A stretch of DNA of 64,000 nucleotides from Adineta steineri (taxonomy: Eukaryota; Rotifera; Eurotatoria; Adinetida; Adinetidae). The DNA is taken from NCBI GenBank assembly GCA_905250115.1, contig CAJNOI010000006.1, positions 1,035,526 through 1,099,525 of the forward strand, given 5' to 3'. Within the stretch, counting starts at the first letter, position 1; every line of letters starts with the position of its first letter. This document shows, one piece after another, positions 1 to 13,225 of this stretch. The translations under genes and the position numbers were made by a program. Below the pieces are notes generated by a model. The model had not been told where the DNA came from. It made no database searches and worked only from the letters and a program-made list of their open reading frames with translations.

Positions 1-3000
1 AATAATAATGAAAAAAAATATTCGAATATTTTTATTCTATTCAGAAAAAAACTTCAACTTACCGAGGAGGTCGACCATGAACTGAAAGTACTACATTTGA
101 TTCCGGCAATTTATCACCAGAAGGAAATAAACTAAATAAAGAAGAAGAAGAAAAAAAATAATCGATTTAATAAAATTTTTTCATCAAAAAAAAACATGAT
201 GTGGTGTATTTCTTTTTGTAAACATAATCTAAGTAAAACTTGATTGTAAATTAAGTGTTAGAATAAAATAACACACGTGTTAAACCTACTGTAATGTCGA
301 TGGTACTGTTGTTTTCTTTCTCTTAAACATACCACTATTTCACGGAATAGTTTAATTATAAAATTATGTCTTTTATTTTCGAGAGAGAGAAAGAACTTAC
401 TCTTGTTTTTCATTTGTTGATGTTGTTGTATCAACATGTGAATCAATAAATTCAGCACGAATCATTTCTGGTGTAAGAACAAGTTTGGTTTCTTCATTCA
501 TTTCACTATTTAAAATAGACAAAAATCTATGATTAAAATAATTTAATTCGATAAACATACTCATCAAGAAGTTGATTACGATCAGATGATGGCATTTCAT
601 GTAAAAGTGATGGAACATTTGTTGGTAAAATTTCTTGAGAAAATGGATCATTCCTATTTCAAATAGATTATTTCTATGTTTGATTATAGAAAAAAAAAAT
701 ATATTCAACAAACCATCTCGGAAGCCAAACATTTGACATAGTAGGTACTTGAGAAAGTGCAGAAAGGCCTGTGCTACTCATATTTTTCCATGTCATTGTT
801 CCTTGAATAACATCCTGTTGAGAGAAAAAGAAAAAATATTCACAATTATATTTATTAATCTATTCGTATAATCTTACTTCTCGATCAAGATATCGATTTG
901 TAGATAAATATCCAGGTCGTTCAATTAATGGTACAGGACAAATAGCATTATCTGGATCAATTGCTGAATAAGGTAATGGAGTTTCATAGACCATAACTCC
1001 TGGTGTTGGATTCTAAAAAAACAAACAATAAAATTAATAAATATATTGAAAATAAAACTTACAAAAACGGTAAGTGGATGATAAACAGGTGCTGTAAGAA
1101 GAGCTGATGGAATACTTGGATTAATTGTTACAGGTTTTTCTAATGGATGTAAACAAGTTTCTAGTGATTTCTCAGTTGATGTTTCATCAAGTTTAATTAA
1201 TTCATCTTCAGCACCAATACGTAATGATCTAGGTAGTTTATATGTTGTATAATCATATCGTATGAGTAATGGATTTGTTGATTGATAATTAAGTAGTTTA
1301 TATTGATTAGGTACAGTTAATGACATTGCAGGTAAAACATAACGAAGTTTAAAAGCCATTTGTGGTGCATTAACAGGTCCAATACCTTCAATAGTCTAGA
1401 AAATAGAGAAAATAGAAGAAAGGAAACATTATTTTTTTTTATCAAATTTTACATTTGAATTATCTTGTTCATTTTCATCACTTCTTGGTAAATGAAATGT
1501 ACCAATTGTACTATTCCGAATAATTAATAAATGACCATCTGTTTCTAATGTTTCACCACGAAGAATTTTAAGATATTCATAAACATATAAATCAAGATCA
1601 TCATCTAAATCATATTTAAATATTTCTCATCAAATAATAAAAAAAAAATATTTCTTACTAGTTTTAGCATCTTTAAAAGTTTTAATAAATGCTTGTAAGG
1701 CTTTAAGACGATTTGTAAGACGTCGTTTGACAATAATCTATTGAAAAAAATATATATTATTTCTAATCTTTTTCTGAAAACAAATATAAATATGTAATTA
1801 TACTTTTCGAGCTGCTTGTGCAAAACGATCAAGAACTTGTAATCGATTAAGCCAAAGATTATTTGTATGAAGATCAAATTCAGCATCCGTACGAATTTTC
1901 TATAGGAAAAATTATTTATCTTTCTATTTAAATTCAATGGTTTTTACCATCTCAAGTGGTCGAATAGTCCGTTGTTCAGAATAACTAACTGTATCTCGAA
2001 TATATTCATCTTCAGGAATTGGATGACCGATACGAATCTAATATTGAATAAGAATAATTAATGAAAAATGAAAGAAAATAATATTCACTGAATATTCGTC
2101 CCAAGATATCTGTCGACTAGTAAGAATACCCTCACGTTCTGTTAGAGATAATGGATCAAAACCAAGTTTTGTTTGCCAACGAATTTTATTACGTTGTTCT
2201 TCATCTTCAATACGATTAACATCTTGTAAAAAAATTGTTTCCTATATATATATATGATAAGAATGAGAATGTGTATTAATAAAATTCTTTACTTTTCTTT
2301 GTCGATTAAGTCCCCGTTGATTTTCTAATGATAATTCATTGAATCTTCTTAAATCTCTTAATGCAACTTTGCCTTTTTTTTGTAAAAGTACTTTTGATAC
2401 AGCCCATGTTGAATCAATTTTTTTTGGTATACGAAGACCATCACGTTCAATATCTTTGTCCATAATAGATTCTGTCATTGGTTGTTTAGTTAATTTTTGT
2501 TTTGTGGTTGATGGTATTGAAGATGTAGCTGTTGGTAATTTTTTTGTTAATAAATTAATATTATCTGTTGAAAGTTGACCACTCATGCCAAGAGTTTTTT
2601 TAGCTAAATCTCTAAAGAAAGAAGAGAAGTATGATTAGTTATTTAAAAGTTTAAATAGGAAATTTTACCTAGCAAGACCTGGAATACATTTGCCAACAAA
2701 GGTACAAAGAAATGGTTGTACATGAAATTGTGATACAATTATAGCAACTGCTAAACGTGATGTACAAAATGCTGTTGGTGCATATGTTACAGTTATATTT
2801 GTAACATTTGCTTTCTCAATTGTACCTTCTACTGGTTCAATAGTCAGCGCTGGATCTTGACTAAGCATTTCAATACGATATTGAAATTCAATGGGTGCTC
2901 CTGATTGAAATGAAAATGTTTTTGTTGCACTATTTTAAAATATTTTTATTTAGTTAGATATATGAATAAAATAACACCTACATACACTTGTCCAACAGGT

Positions 3001-3603
3001 GTATTGGCAAATTGATATGAATTTGGTAAAATTCCATCAAGTAATATTATTGGATATGCATGTATTGGTACAATTAAATGATGATCACGTTCAGGTGTAT
3101 GTATACGTATAGCATCATGATAATATTGCCATTGTGTTGGTTTAAAGTAGATTTTAACATGTATAGAAAAACCTGTGACAAGACGTTGTGGTTTTTTATA
3201 ATCAATTTGAAAAAATGATGTTTGTGGTGGAATAATATCAATACGTAAAACTTCAGATGAACGATTTAATATATGTAATTCACGTGTATGAATTTGATTT
3301 AATTCAAATCCATCGAAATGTATTTCATGTGGTGTTACTTCAATTAGCTTATTACCTTTTAATTTAACAAAAAGTTCTAAGAAATAAATAAAATGAAAAA
3401 AAATGTCAAAGTAAAAATGATAAATATATTTTTCGTTTTTTACTAGAATTTAGAAGATGATTGGGTACTGGAGGTCGATCTCGTTCAGGTTGAGCAACAA
3501 GAATCTCTAATGCTTTTCGTTTCGCATCCATAGCTTCATCACTTATTGGTGGTGCCATTCCATATAAGGACGAAGATTGAGATTCTAGGACTATATCAGT
3601 CAT
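1..3603 (-). CDS. CFAP221: CFAP221 (PCDP1), ciliary central-pair protein, 3' part beyond window
   Basis: Cilia- and flagella-associated protein 221, a calmodulin-binding component of the axonemal central-pair projection. The first exon (3444-3603) ends in phase 1 and joins an exon reading KLFVKLKGNKLIEV. The next roughly 250 residues follow the family's N-terminal beta-sandwich (ASH/MSP-like) region: IPPQTSFFQIDYKKPQRL, FKPTQWQYYHDAIRIHTP, VPIHAYPI, then VQPFLCTFVGKCIPGLAR. Further exons carry charged segments typical of the middle of the protein. About ten short introns of 50-80 bp were seen. The last exon in the window is 63-131, whose donor abuts position 62, so the C-terminus lies to the left of the window. 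The start ATG at 3603 follows a T-rich leader. It is head-to-head with CCDC181, another ciliary gene. The family assignment rests on remembered similarity along the whole N-terminal half. Confidence 0.87.
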
Positions 3604-4105
3604 TTTTCTTTTTTTCTAAACCTTCTATTAACATATTATTAAATTAAACCATTTGATTTCATCAATGTTAAAGGTTTGCTAAGCAACAATTCTTTGTAAA
3701 AGTGACATCTACTTAAAGAAAAACAATCGAATTTTAATTAAAAAGAATAAAATTTGATCAAATGAAGTTTTATTTATTGAAATAATTTATTAAATGAATA
3801 GAATAAATTATTTTTAAATTAATAAATATTGTTGTCATGAGACAATATAAAACGTAAGTTGAATATGTCCGCAAGAAGCCGTAATATCAAATAAAATATT
3901 CTCTCTCTTTTTCTTTTTCTTTCTTTCTATCTGCCAATTTCTTTTTCCTATAATTATTCTTGAAAATACTACTTGTAAATTTTTATTTATTCAACATCCG
4001 CTCTTCTTTATGCTTTTCGTGTTTTTATTAAGGTATAAGTATTTGACGACATTAAAACAAAGAAGAAAAATATCTATATACAGATTATGATTGTAGAAAA
4101 TAATA
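3604..4105. promoter_or_regulatory. Shared divergent promoter region of CFAP221 and CCDC181, with X-box-like site
   Basis: A 502-bp region between two divergent ciliary genes. An imperfect palindrome at 3674-3687, GTTTGCTAAGCAAC, has a perfect right half-site (RGYAAC) of the RFX X-box consensus GTNRCCNNRGYAAC and two mismatches in the left half. It lies about 70 bp upstream of the CFAP221 ATG, where functional X-boxes usually sit. The rest is A/T-rich with a CT-rich tract at 3900-3935. The regulatory role is inferred. Confidence 0.5.
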
Positions 4106-7100
4106 ATGGCTGCGGTCACAAGTACATTTTCATCTTATGATCGATCAGTTCCATCAATGTCGGATAGTTCAACACAGAATCGCCAGCTTCGTAATAATAA
4201 TAATACGAATTCAACAATAATACGACCTGGTCAACATTTAGATGGTTTATTTTTTATATCGAATTTCTATTTTCTTTTTTTTTCTAAAATAAATTTTTAA
4301 TAATTTAGATGCAGATTTATTGACTTGGAATCGACAGTATGCAAATATTGGTTTAAGAGACGATAATATAATGTCAAATTCAGCTGATAATTTATCACAA
4401 CTTGTTGATCCTCTCCCTTTTGGATTTCATCCTTCTGATCCAGGATTTAATGATCCAAGTGATGGTAAAATAAAAAATTAATTCTTCTACTTTCTTTTTT
4501 CTTTCAAAAAAAATAATATTTATTTTATTTTAAAATAGATGAATTACATTTTGACGATGGAAATAATTTTGATTATGAAGTTGCTATTCAAGAAAGACTT
4601 AAAAGAGCTAATGAAGAATTTCAACATGATGAAACACCAGCCGAATTAAAACATCGACAACGTGTTTCATTTGATTCTGTTGTTAAAGCCGTTGACATTG
4701 TTCAAGAACCAGAGGTTGATGATAATACAAATCGTGTAGCTAAACCACCTGTTTCACCTGTTGCGGAAGAATCAGCAATAAATGCTACTAATTCACAAAA
4801 AGAAAGTAATCCACATGAATATACTGTACCACTTAATGATACACAACCAAAAGAGGGTCCAACATTGTTAGAACAATTGAAAGCGATGCAATTTCATGGC
4901 GGTCCCCCAGCAGGTGACCGACGACAAGCAGCAAATACAAAGACAACTAATGATTCATCGACACGAGAAGGTATTGATTTATAAGAGTACATGAAAAAGA
5001 ATAACAGTAGTCTAATTTCTTAACTATACGATATCAATCTCTTCCTGTCTTATCTATTATTTATTTTTCGAACAGTTGTCAAAAAACGTTTACTTGGATA
5101 TTCATCATTTTTCTTTTATAACTTATTGCTATTTGAATCATTCTAATATTCCTATTATGTAATATTATATTTTTATTTAGATAATGAATCAACGTCAAAA
5201 GTAAGGTCAAATGACACTAACGCTACGCAAAAGACTTCTGATATGACAACAAAAGAATCATCATCGCCACAAAGATCGATGGTTGTTTCTATTAATGGTG
5301 GATTTGAAATCCAAAATGAAGATGATTATACAGCTAAACATTTAAAAGAAAAACAACAATCGCAGTCAGATGATGGTGATAACGATAATAAATCGACCAT
5401 AAAAGACTCAAAAGTTACACACACATCAACAGAATCCAAACAAAACTCATTGAAACCTGAAGCATCTCGTCATCCTCCTGCATCACCGAGTAGGCCGAAG
5501 TCATCAGACACGACGAAACGATCTGATAATAATTCAACATCAAAATCATTGTCTTATAATAGAAATAACTCATCAACAAATAATCAGCAAAGAACAAAAA
5601 GGTATATATGATAAATATATATACAATTAAATTCTTAATATCTTTTGTTTTAGTGCGACTGTTTCAAAATCTATAGAATCATTTATAAATAAGTGAGAAT
5701 AAGTTTTTCTTCTATTACATATTTACTTGTAAATATATTTATTTAAAAAAAAGGCCATGCAGTATCGACTTTGATGAATTGAATCGAAAAGCAGCTGAAA
5801 AAAAACGGGCAGAGATGAAAGAAGAACGTCGTAAGAAAGAAGAGGTAAGTTAAATAAAAAAACGAATTGTTTTATTTAATTAAGATTAGTTATCTCAAGT
5901 CATAACGAAACATAGGAAAAGAGAGTTTTAATTCGAAGTTAAAGAAAACGAAAAGTTTACACTAAGCATAAAGGTAAAAATAGTTTCTTAATAATCTAAC
6001 AAATTATCTTATGCTTAAAAATAGGATTATGACTCGTACCAAGTATTTGTCAACTGAGAGAATCAGTCCAAAGCTCTGCAATAATACTAACTGCGCATGA
6101 TCGAAATATAATGATTATTCTATAACTTGATAACAATCTCTAAGATATTCTTAGAATTTATGATAGTTTTATTTTACAAAAAACTTTCAAGATTAATTAA
6201 ATGTCATGTTTTAATATATAGGCTGACGCAAAACGAAAAGAAGAATTAGCAAGAGCGAAGGAAAAATTCGAACAATGGGTACAGGATAAAGATGCTGAAC
6301 GTAGACGACTCAACGAAGAAAAACGTATGGAAAAAGAAGAACAAGAAGTAAAAATTATTGGTTTTATAAAAAGCAATTTTCTATATATCGTATTTATTTT
6401 TTAATATATAGGCTCGTGAATTACAATGTCAAAAAGAATTAGGAGAATTAAGAGAGAAAAAATATAAAGAATGGATTGAACGTAAAAATCGAGAAGTAAC
6501 AATGGCAAATGAATTTAAAAAATTACAAGCGGATGAAGAAGAACAGATGTCCGGTGGATCATCTTCATCAATTCATAATCCTAATAAACAAAATGATCAT
6601 CGAGCATTTCGTCGGTAAGATTTAATCAAATTATGTGACAGTTGATTATAGAAAAATAAAACTATTCTGTAATATTCATTTGACGAAAGTTTATCAAGAA
6701 CTTATTTATAATTTTTACATTTTCATAGTATTTAATACCAAAAGAAGCCTTGTAATCATTTTTGATGTGAGCAATGAAACAGATTGTTTACATTGAATGA
6801 TATCTGTAGTACTTTATTGTACATTTCAATTATTTTTATATCGTTTGACTGTCATCTCATGTTTAATATGCTTAGATAGACATCCACATTTTGGACAAAA
6901 ATCGACCTTTCTTATCAAATTCTATGAGAATAAGAAAATTACAAACAAGTTCTTGATGAATTTCTCATCGATAAGTTTTCATTAGATGAAAATCATTAAT
7001 TAATATTGAAAAAAAGTGTTTTTTTTCCTACGTTTTTCAAGTCAATTCCGACACATATATATTGTCTTTATCTATTATATATAGTTGGCTTCGTCGAAAA

Positions 7101-7234
7101 TATGAACAATCAAAAGAAGAAAAACGACAATTACGTCTTGAAACTCGACGTTTACGTCAACATCAGCGTCGTTCAATAAAACGACATCAACTACAACAAG
7201 ATCTTCAATTAGCAAAATCATTTGGATACACATG
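4106..7234 (+). CDS. CCDC181: CCDC181, coiled-coil microtubule-binding ciliary protein
   Basis: Nine exons: 4106-4243, about 4311-4464, 4539-4970, 5181-5601, 5654-5692, about 5754-5845, 6222-6347, 6412-6614 and 7085-7234. All junctions keep the frame. The N-terminal half is acidic and disordered. A short conserved-looking stretch (LKHRQRVSFDSVVKAVDI) and a FEIQNED segment match positions seen in vertebrate CCDC181. The C-terminal third is a long charged coiled coil (KRAEMKEERRKKEE, then FEQWVQDKDAERRRL). It ends in the family signature: AFRRWLRRKYEQSKEEKRQL, continuing as an Arg-rich helix to the stop. The known family binds microtubules and acts in sperm flagella and motile cilia. The last intron (about 470 bp) is unusually long for this gene. 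Assignment is by recalled similarity and is strongest at the C-terminus. Confidence 0.85.
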
Positions 7235-9104
7235 ATATTCTTCTATGCATTATTTTAATCTCTTCTAAGCAACAAAATTATTCAATTGATCTATTTTTGT
7301 TTCTTCATCTTTTTCTTCAATCTTTTTTTTTGTACACAGAAAAAAAAAGAGAACGAACATTTTGAATATTTTCATCTTTATTTATATAATTTTGTAGAAT
7401 ACATAGACCTCATTATCAGTAGTGTACGTAGACATATTAAGAAAAAGAGACGAAAAAAACCGCAACATCACATACTTATCTATATATATCGATAAATACA
7501 TCGAGCGGAACGTTAAAAGAAAAAAATGCAAGAGCAAAAAAATGCAAAAAATTTATTATGACGCCTCCGTTTTGTTACCATATACGTATCTTTTTCTCTT
7601 TCTATAGGAAATCACATAAAATCAAAGGCAAAGAAAAAAAAGTGACTGAAAGATAGAAAAGATATTTCATCAAATGTCATATGAATACATTTCAGTAGAA
7701 ATTTGTACACATTTTTGTTCACTTATCTTTTATAATAAAACTTCACAATCGTTATCAATTAAATCTGTACTCAACAATTTATCATATTTTAAAATCTAGA
7801 ACGATACAAAAATATTTTCCAAGTCAAGGTAATGAAATGTATAAATATTATCGTGAGTACTATATTTAAGAAAGATAAAACAATTTGTAGAAGAAAAGAA
7901 AATGATAGCTTTCTATTTTCAGTCTTACATTTATAAATAGATATATATATATATATAGATATATGTATACTATAAATAACCAAATGAATAAATTCGTAAC
8001 GTAATGATGAAAATAGCTTATGAAATAATTATAACAGGACACAAGAAGTAACCATATGGACCTGTTTTCGTATATATTTTTAGTAAATTGATGCTATAAT
8101 AATTAATTATCGTTCTACAAACCTTGAAATAAAAGAGTGTATGACTCAAATTATAATTTCTTTTTTGGACAAAAACAAAAACATAGCACTAATTATTGAT
8201 TTAAATTAACAAAAATAGTTTTCATTTTCTTCCTATCGATCTTTGTTACTATATATTATATTTATAACTCAAGGCTAACATAATAAACATATGAGAAATA
8301 TATTTTTGATATCGTTTTTACCTTTATGATAGATATAATGAGTATCTTGATCGTCATCATTCACATTATCAATGTTATTTGTCAACGTTGAGCTATGGAT
8401 ACGAGAAGGAGAAAAGAAAAACCCACATATTTTGACTATGTTCCAAGGCTATTTTTTCAATCAGTTCTGATTTTTTTTTCGGATTCACCTGCTAATAAAC
8501 AGACACATTAGGTAGCTAAAGGTAGTTTGAGCGTTTGATATGCATTCCTTTCTTTTTTTTTTCTTTTTTAAAAATGTATCCTATAGAATTATTTTATATT
8601 TTATTTTATTTTAGTTTATTTTATTTTATTTTATTATAACTATATCATTTTATTATATTGATATATTTTTATATTGATTACTTATTTTATATATATACAT
8701 ATACATCGATATATATATATATAATATTTCTACTGTTATTATCTGTCGTTTTTGTGGTTTTGTAATATTTTATATTTGTCATTCATATGATCATCAGACC
8801 TTTCCTGTCAATCTATTATAAAAAGATAATATTATTATCATATTCATTGAATATATTTTCTGTCTTTTGTCCTCCATTTGTCTATGCATATTACGTAAGT
8901 ATTGTGATTTATTCAAAACAAACATCAAGGTTTTTCTGTTTTTGTTTGTATATTGTCTGTCTTTTATGTATTTTTCAATAATAATAACACTAATTTCACC
9001 TTCTGAAGCATCACCGTCATAATCATTACTTTTCGCAAAAAATAGATCCCATAATATCAACAATTTTTTTTAGATAGAAATCAGAAGTACTATCTACAGG
9101 AAAT
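7235..9104. other. Gene-free A+T-rich spacer
   Basis: No open frame here resembles a protein; the short ORFs are low-complexity. Visible structure is limited to AT dinucleotide runs (7937-7960 and 8700-8725), a TTTTA-type pentamer run near 8591-8636, and several poly(T) tracts. It should contain the 3' end of CCDC181 and the promoter of the next gene. Confidence 0.6.
8591..8636. repeat. Pentanucleotide (TTTTA)n microsatellite, imperfect
   Basis: About nine consecutive imperfect copies of ATTTT/TTTTA in an A+T-rich spacer; one copy is interrupted by a G. Confidence 0.8.
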
Positions 9105-9221
9105 ATGTTTCCGTACTCATCAGCACAGGTATGATAATTAGTAGAATGAAAGGAAAAATATTCTTCTATTTAGTTAATTACAATGCATCCCCATCAACAC
9201 CAGCAGCATCAACATCATCAT

Positions 9222-9253
<32 letters not shown>

Positions 9254-9257
9254 GCAA

Positions 9258-9295
<38 letters not shown>

Positions 9296-12200
9296 ACAGC
9301 AACAAACGATGTATGTTGCACCACCGCAAGCAAATGTGTTATTTTATCCATATAATCAACTACAATCAATGCAAGCTGCATATCCAAATCCAGGTCTTGC
9401 ATCTATCAGATATATACAAGCGCCAAGAGAGCAACAAAAACAGAAATATCGAAGTGATCAATTAGTACCACGTTCATCACCACCAGTAACATCACCTATT
9501 CAACAACAAATTCAACGTTCAAGTCCAATTAATATGGCACCAATGTCATCACCAAATATGTGGATGAATAATACGACATTACAAAATCCAGCATTATTTC
9601 GACCTATTATTCGTACAATATCAAATGGAAAAATTGATGATAAAACTCATGTTCCTAATACAAATAATAATGTTGGAAATGTTACTGCTGCACCACCACT
9701 AGCTATGTCATTTGAATCTCCTAAATTATGTCGTCATCATCAACATCATTCAAAACGACAATCATCATCAGACAATCGTCAACAACGTCAACGACTTCAT
9801 AGTGGTTCAAGTTGTTATGAATCTGATTCACCTCTTTCTAGTGAAAATGAAGATGCATCTGAGGTAAAATAACAAAAAAAAAGATTCCTATGGCGCTTTT
9901 TACTAACAAAAAAATATGAATTTATTCTTCATTTTTAACGAATCGATATGATTTCTTTTTATTATATCGACATTCGACGTTTATAATCAATGCTGTTCTC
10001 GATATTTATTATATATATACTAAATTTTCTTTTCTTAATTATCAGTCACGTCAAACAAATTCCAAGTCATTGGCATTGGTATCATTGTCAACAAAAAAAC
10101 GACGGCATTCATTAGGTCGAGCCGAATTAACGAAAAGTAAACAAAGGTCAAAAGATAATCATCTCTTATTATTTAGTGTTAATTATGGAGGTTTTTCAAC
10201 TATGAATCCAAGTTCTTTATCAAGTACAAATCATACATCGTTAACCAAATCTAATAATAGTTCACTTTCTCGTCCTAAACTTCTACAATATATTGAAGAA
10301 AATGTTATTGGAAAAGATTATATCTTTCAAGGACCATGGGGTTTAAGACGAAGTATGTTATTTTGTTTTTTTAATTATATTATTTTTAATTAATTACTAA
10401 ATATTTTTTCTTCAAGTGATCTATTGTGATTATACAGCATCGGGTCGACCATTATTATTTATTGAAAATTATATCAAAAATGCTGTATTACCTTTGTAGG
10501 ATAAAACAAAATTTGTTTTCTTTTTATTTTCATTTCTTTCTTAGATATGGTAATACACATAGCGAAACCAGTTTATGTGCACAACAATCAACAAAATTTC
10601 GTGAAGAAGCTCGTCATATAATTAAAAAATCTGTTAATGCAAATGATGATGATGTTTTATTATTTACTGGTACTGGTTCAACAGGTGCTGTTCATACACT
10701 TGTTGATTATTTTGATCTTCAAGATGAAACAAATAAAAAAAATACAGTCGTTATTATTAGTACATTTGAACATCATAGTAATATTTTACCATGGAAAGAA
10801 ACAGGAGTTGAAGTATATTAAAAACAAAATTCCATTTCTATTTTATATTCTCTTAAATTAATTTATTTTCTTTTTCTTTTCTCTAATTAAGATGGTTCGA
10901 ATAGCAACAACACAACAAGGTATACTTGATAAAGCAGTCTTAGAAGAAAAATTACAACATTTTTCGAAATTAAACAAACGTATTATCTGTTCATTGAATG
11001 CTGCTAGTAATATAAGTGGTATTTTAACTGATGTTGAAGCTATATCAACACTTGTTCATGAACATTCGGGTTTTGTTCTTTGGGATTATGCAACAGCTGC
11101 ACCCTATGTTAAAATTGATATGAATTCATCACCAACAGCATATAAAGATGCAATATTTATTTCCACACATAAATTTGTTGGTGGACCGGGCACACCTGGT
11201 AAGTGTGAATACACAAAAAAATACAAAACAATTTTTATCAATTTCTAATTATTATTTGTTTGTTTGTTTAGGTTTATTAATTGCAAAAAAGAATTTATTT
11301 AGTTTAAAAGCTCCGAAATCATGTGGTGGTGGTACAGTTAATTTTGTAACACGTACATGTCATGAATATAATCATAATATTGAAATTCGTGAAGAAGGTG
11401 GTACACCAGATATAGTTGGTTGTATACGTGCTGGACTTGTTTTTCAATTAAAAGATTCGATTGATATGAACTATTTACTTTCACGTGAAGATGAACTTTG
11501 TAAACGCTTTTATCGACGTTTTAAAAAAAATGACACATTAATACTACTTGGTTCACAAACAGCTCCACGTTTACCAATATTTTCATTTCTTATATATGTA
11601 CCAGGTGTATGCAAATATTTACATCATAATTTTGTTTGTCTCTTATTAAATGATCTATTTGGTATACAAGTTCGATCAGGTTGTGCATGTGCTGGACCTT
11701 ATGCACTTGATTTATTAAATATTGATGATGTTAAAACAGATATTTATTGCAAGTTTATGACAGAAGATGCTTGGTAAATAACTTTTTTTAGTTTTTTACA
11801 AAGGAAAATCTTATTTATTATTTTTAGTGCTCGAGGAAGTGATCAAATTGTTCGAACTGTGATGATGAAGTAAATATTCTTTTGTTATTTTGTTTTTTAT
11901 ATTAATTTTTGTATTATTTTAGACCGGGTTTTACACGTCTAAATTTATCATTCTTTGCAAATGATTATGAAGTTGAATATATTCTTCATGCTGTTCAATT
12001 CGTTGCAACAGAAGGATGGAAATTTTTACCACTAGTAAATGATTATTTATATATAAATTTATATAAATATTTTTCTATATCTAGTACACTTATAATCCTG
12101 TTACAGCTGGTTGGAGTCATCGTAGTGGTTTTCCATTAGCTCAATCAAGTCTTGCCGATATTACATATAAATCTGGTAAAATGCAATATTTTGGTAATAA

Positions 12201-12689
12201 AAAACGTTCAATACCTGCTCGTGGAGAGAAAATGGTACATGTAAATTAATCTTTGAATAATATAAAACACTTTTCTTGTTTTCTTTTGTTTTTTTTTTAA
12301 ATTTAAGGATCCATTTCGTGAAGCTAAATTAATGGCTGCTGATGCTGTACGTCGTGCATTTGATGCAATTGATTATACATCTGATCCACCATTAAATGTT
12401 CCGGATAACTATAAACATATGATTTGGTTTACATTACCAATTGATATTGCTCTAATGATGATTAAACAAAAAGATAGTGCAGAAGATTTAAATTGTAATA
12501 TTAATTCAATTCCATTTATGCCAACAGATGCAAAGGTTAATTGATAAAAACAAAATCTTTCTATTCTCTTTTTATTTTTTATAGGAAAAACTCATCAATT
12601 CACCTAAAACAAGTGAATTATCAAATACTAGTGAAACTCGGAAGAAACATAATTCTGTTCGTGGTACATCATCGATTCGTGTTCGGTGA
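9105..12689 (+). CDS. PolyQ-headed class V aminotransferase / cysteine desulfurase-like PLP enzyme
   Basis: A PLP-dependent fold-type I enzyme of the aminotransferase class V (cysteine desulfurase/selenocysteine lyase-like) group. A likely first mini-exon (9105-9128, MFPYSSAQ) splices in frame over a 45-bp intron to exon 2 at 9174. Later exons are 10046-10352, 10417-10495, 10545-10812, 10892-11198, 11272-11773, 11828-11869, 11923-12034, 12085-12234, 12308-12535 and 12585-12689. The N-terminal ~220 residues are His/Gln- and Ser-rich and disordered. The catalytic part starts near YIFQGPWGLRR. It shows the phosphate-binding TGTGSTGAVH, the pyridine-nitrogen Asp in LWDYATAAPY, the Schiff-base Lys in STHKFVGGPGTPG, and a C-terminal VRSGCACAGPY that aligns with the catalytic-Cys loop of desulfurases. 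The substrate cannot be told from sequence. A ~150-residue basic, Ser-rich C-terminal extension follows the enzyme. If the mini-exon is wrong, translation would start at 9183. Confidence 0.85.
9222..9306 (+). repeat. CAG/CAA repeat encoding polyglutamine
   Basis: A near-pure run of CAG with scattered CAA and GCAACA interruptions encodes about 28 consecutive Gln after a His/Gln-rich lead-in. It lies inside the second exon of the class V aminotransferase-like gene. Trinucleotide runs like this are prone to length change. Confidence 0.92.
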
Positions 12690-13225
12690 TTAAAGAAGAA
12701 AATAATATGCTAGCAAAAATAAAAAGGAAACTTTATTTTATGTGTTTTTCTGTAATATGTATTCACATATTTAATATTATTTTTTTTTTTCATTGTGTAA
12801 ATATACAAAAACTCTAATCAGAACTAACGGAAAAGATTATTATATTGTTTTTTATTTCTATACATAATCAAATAACTTCAAACGCATCTTTTTGGTTAAA
12901 CAAATATATAAAAAAAAAGATTTTTGTTAAAGTATGAAACGTGTTTATAAGTAGGAGGAATAACAGGTTTTGTGTATTAAATATTGACCTTTATTCATAA
13001 GGATAAATCAATGTACATTACATTGAATATTTGCAATAGAAAAGAAGAAAAAAAACTTCAATTGATTGTTCGATTAATCATTAAATCCTTACTATTGGTT
13101 TATTATTATTATTCATAAGAATAATTGTTTGACTAATGTAAATTTGATTGTCATTGAAAAGAAAAGAAAAAATAAATGTCATTTTCTATTTGTTATCATT
13201 CTTAATTGAATATAATAGTAAGAGA
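12690..13225. other. Intergenic spacer
   Basis: A+T-rich, with no recognisable gene. It holds the 3' UTR of the aminotransferase-like gene and the promoter of the secreted DUF4139-like gene. Confidence 0.6.

Noticed and set aside
9178..9402. Long Ala/Val-rich ORF on the minus strand and an Ala/Thr-rich plus-strand frame
   Set aside because: Both are out-of-frame readings of the CAG repeat; the Gln frame splices correctly into the enzyme.
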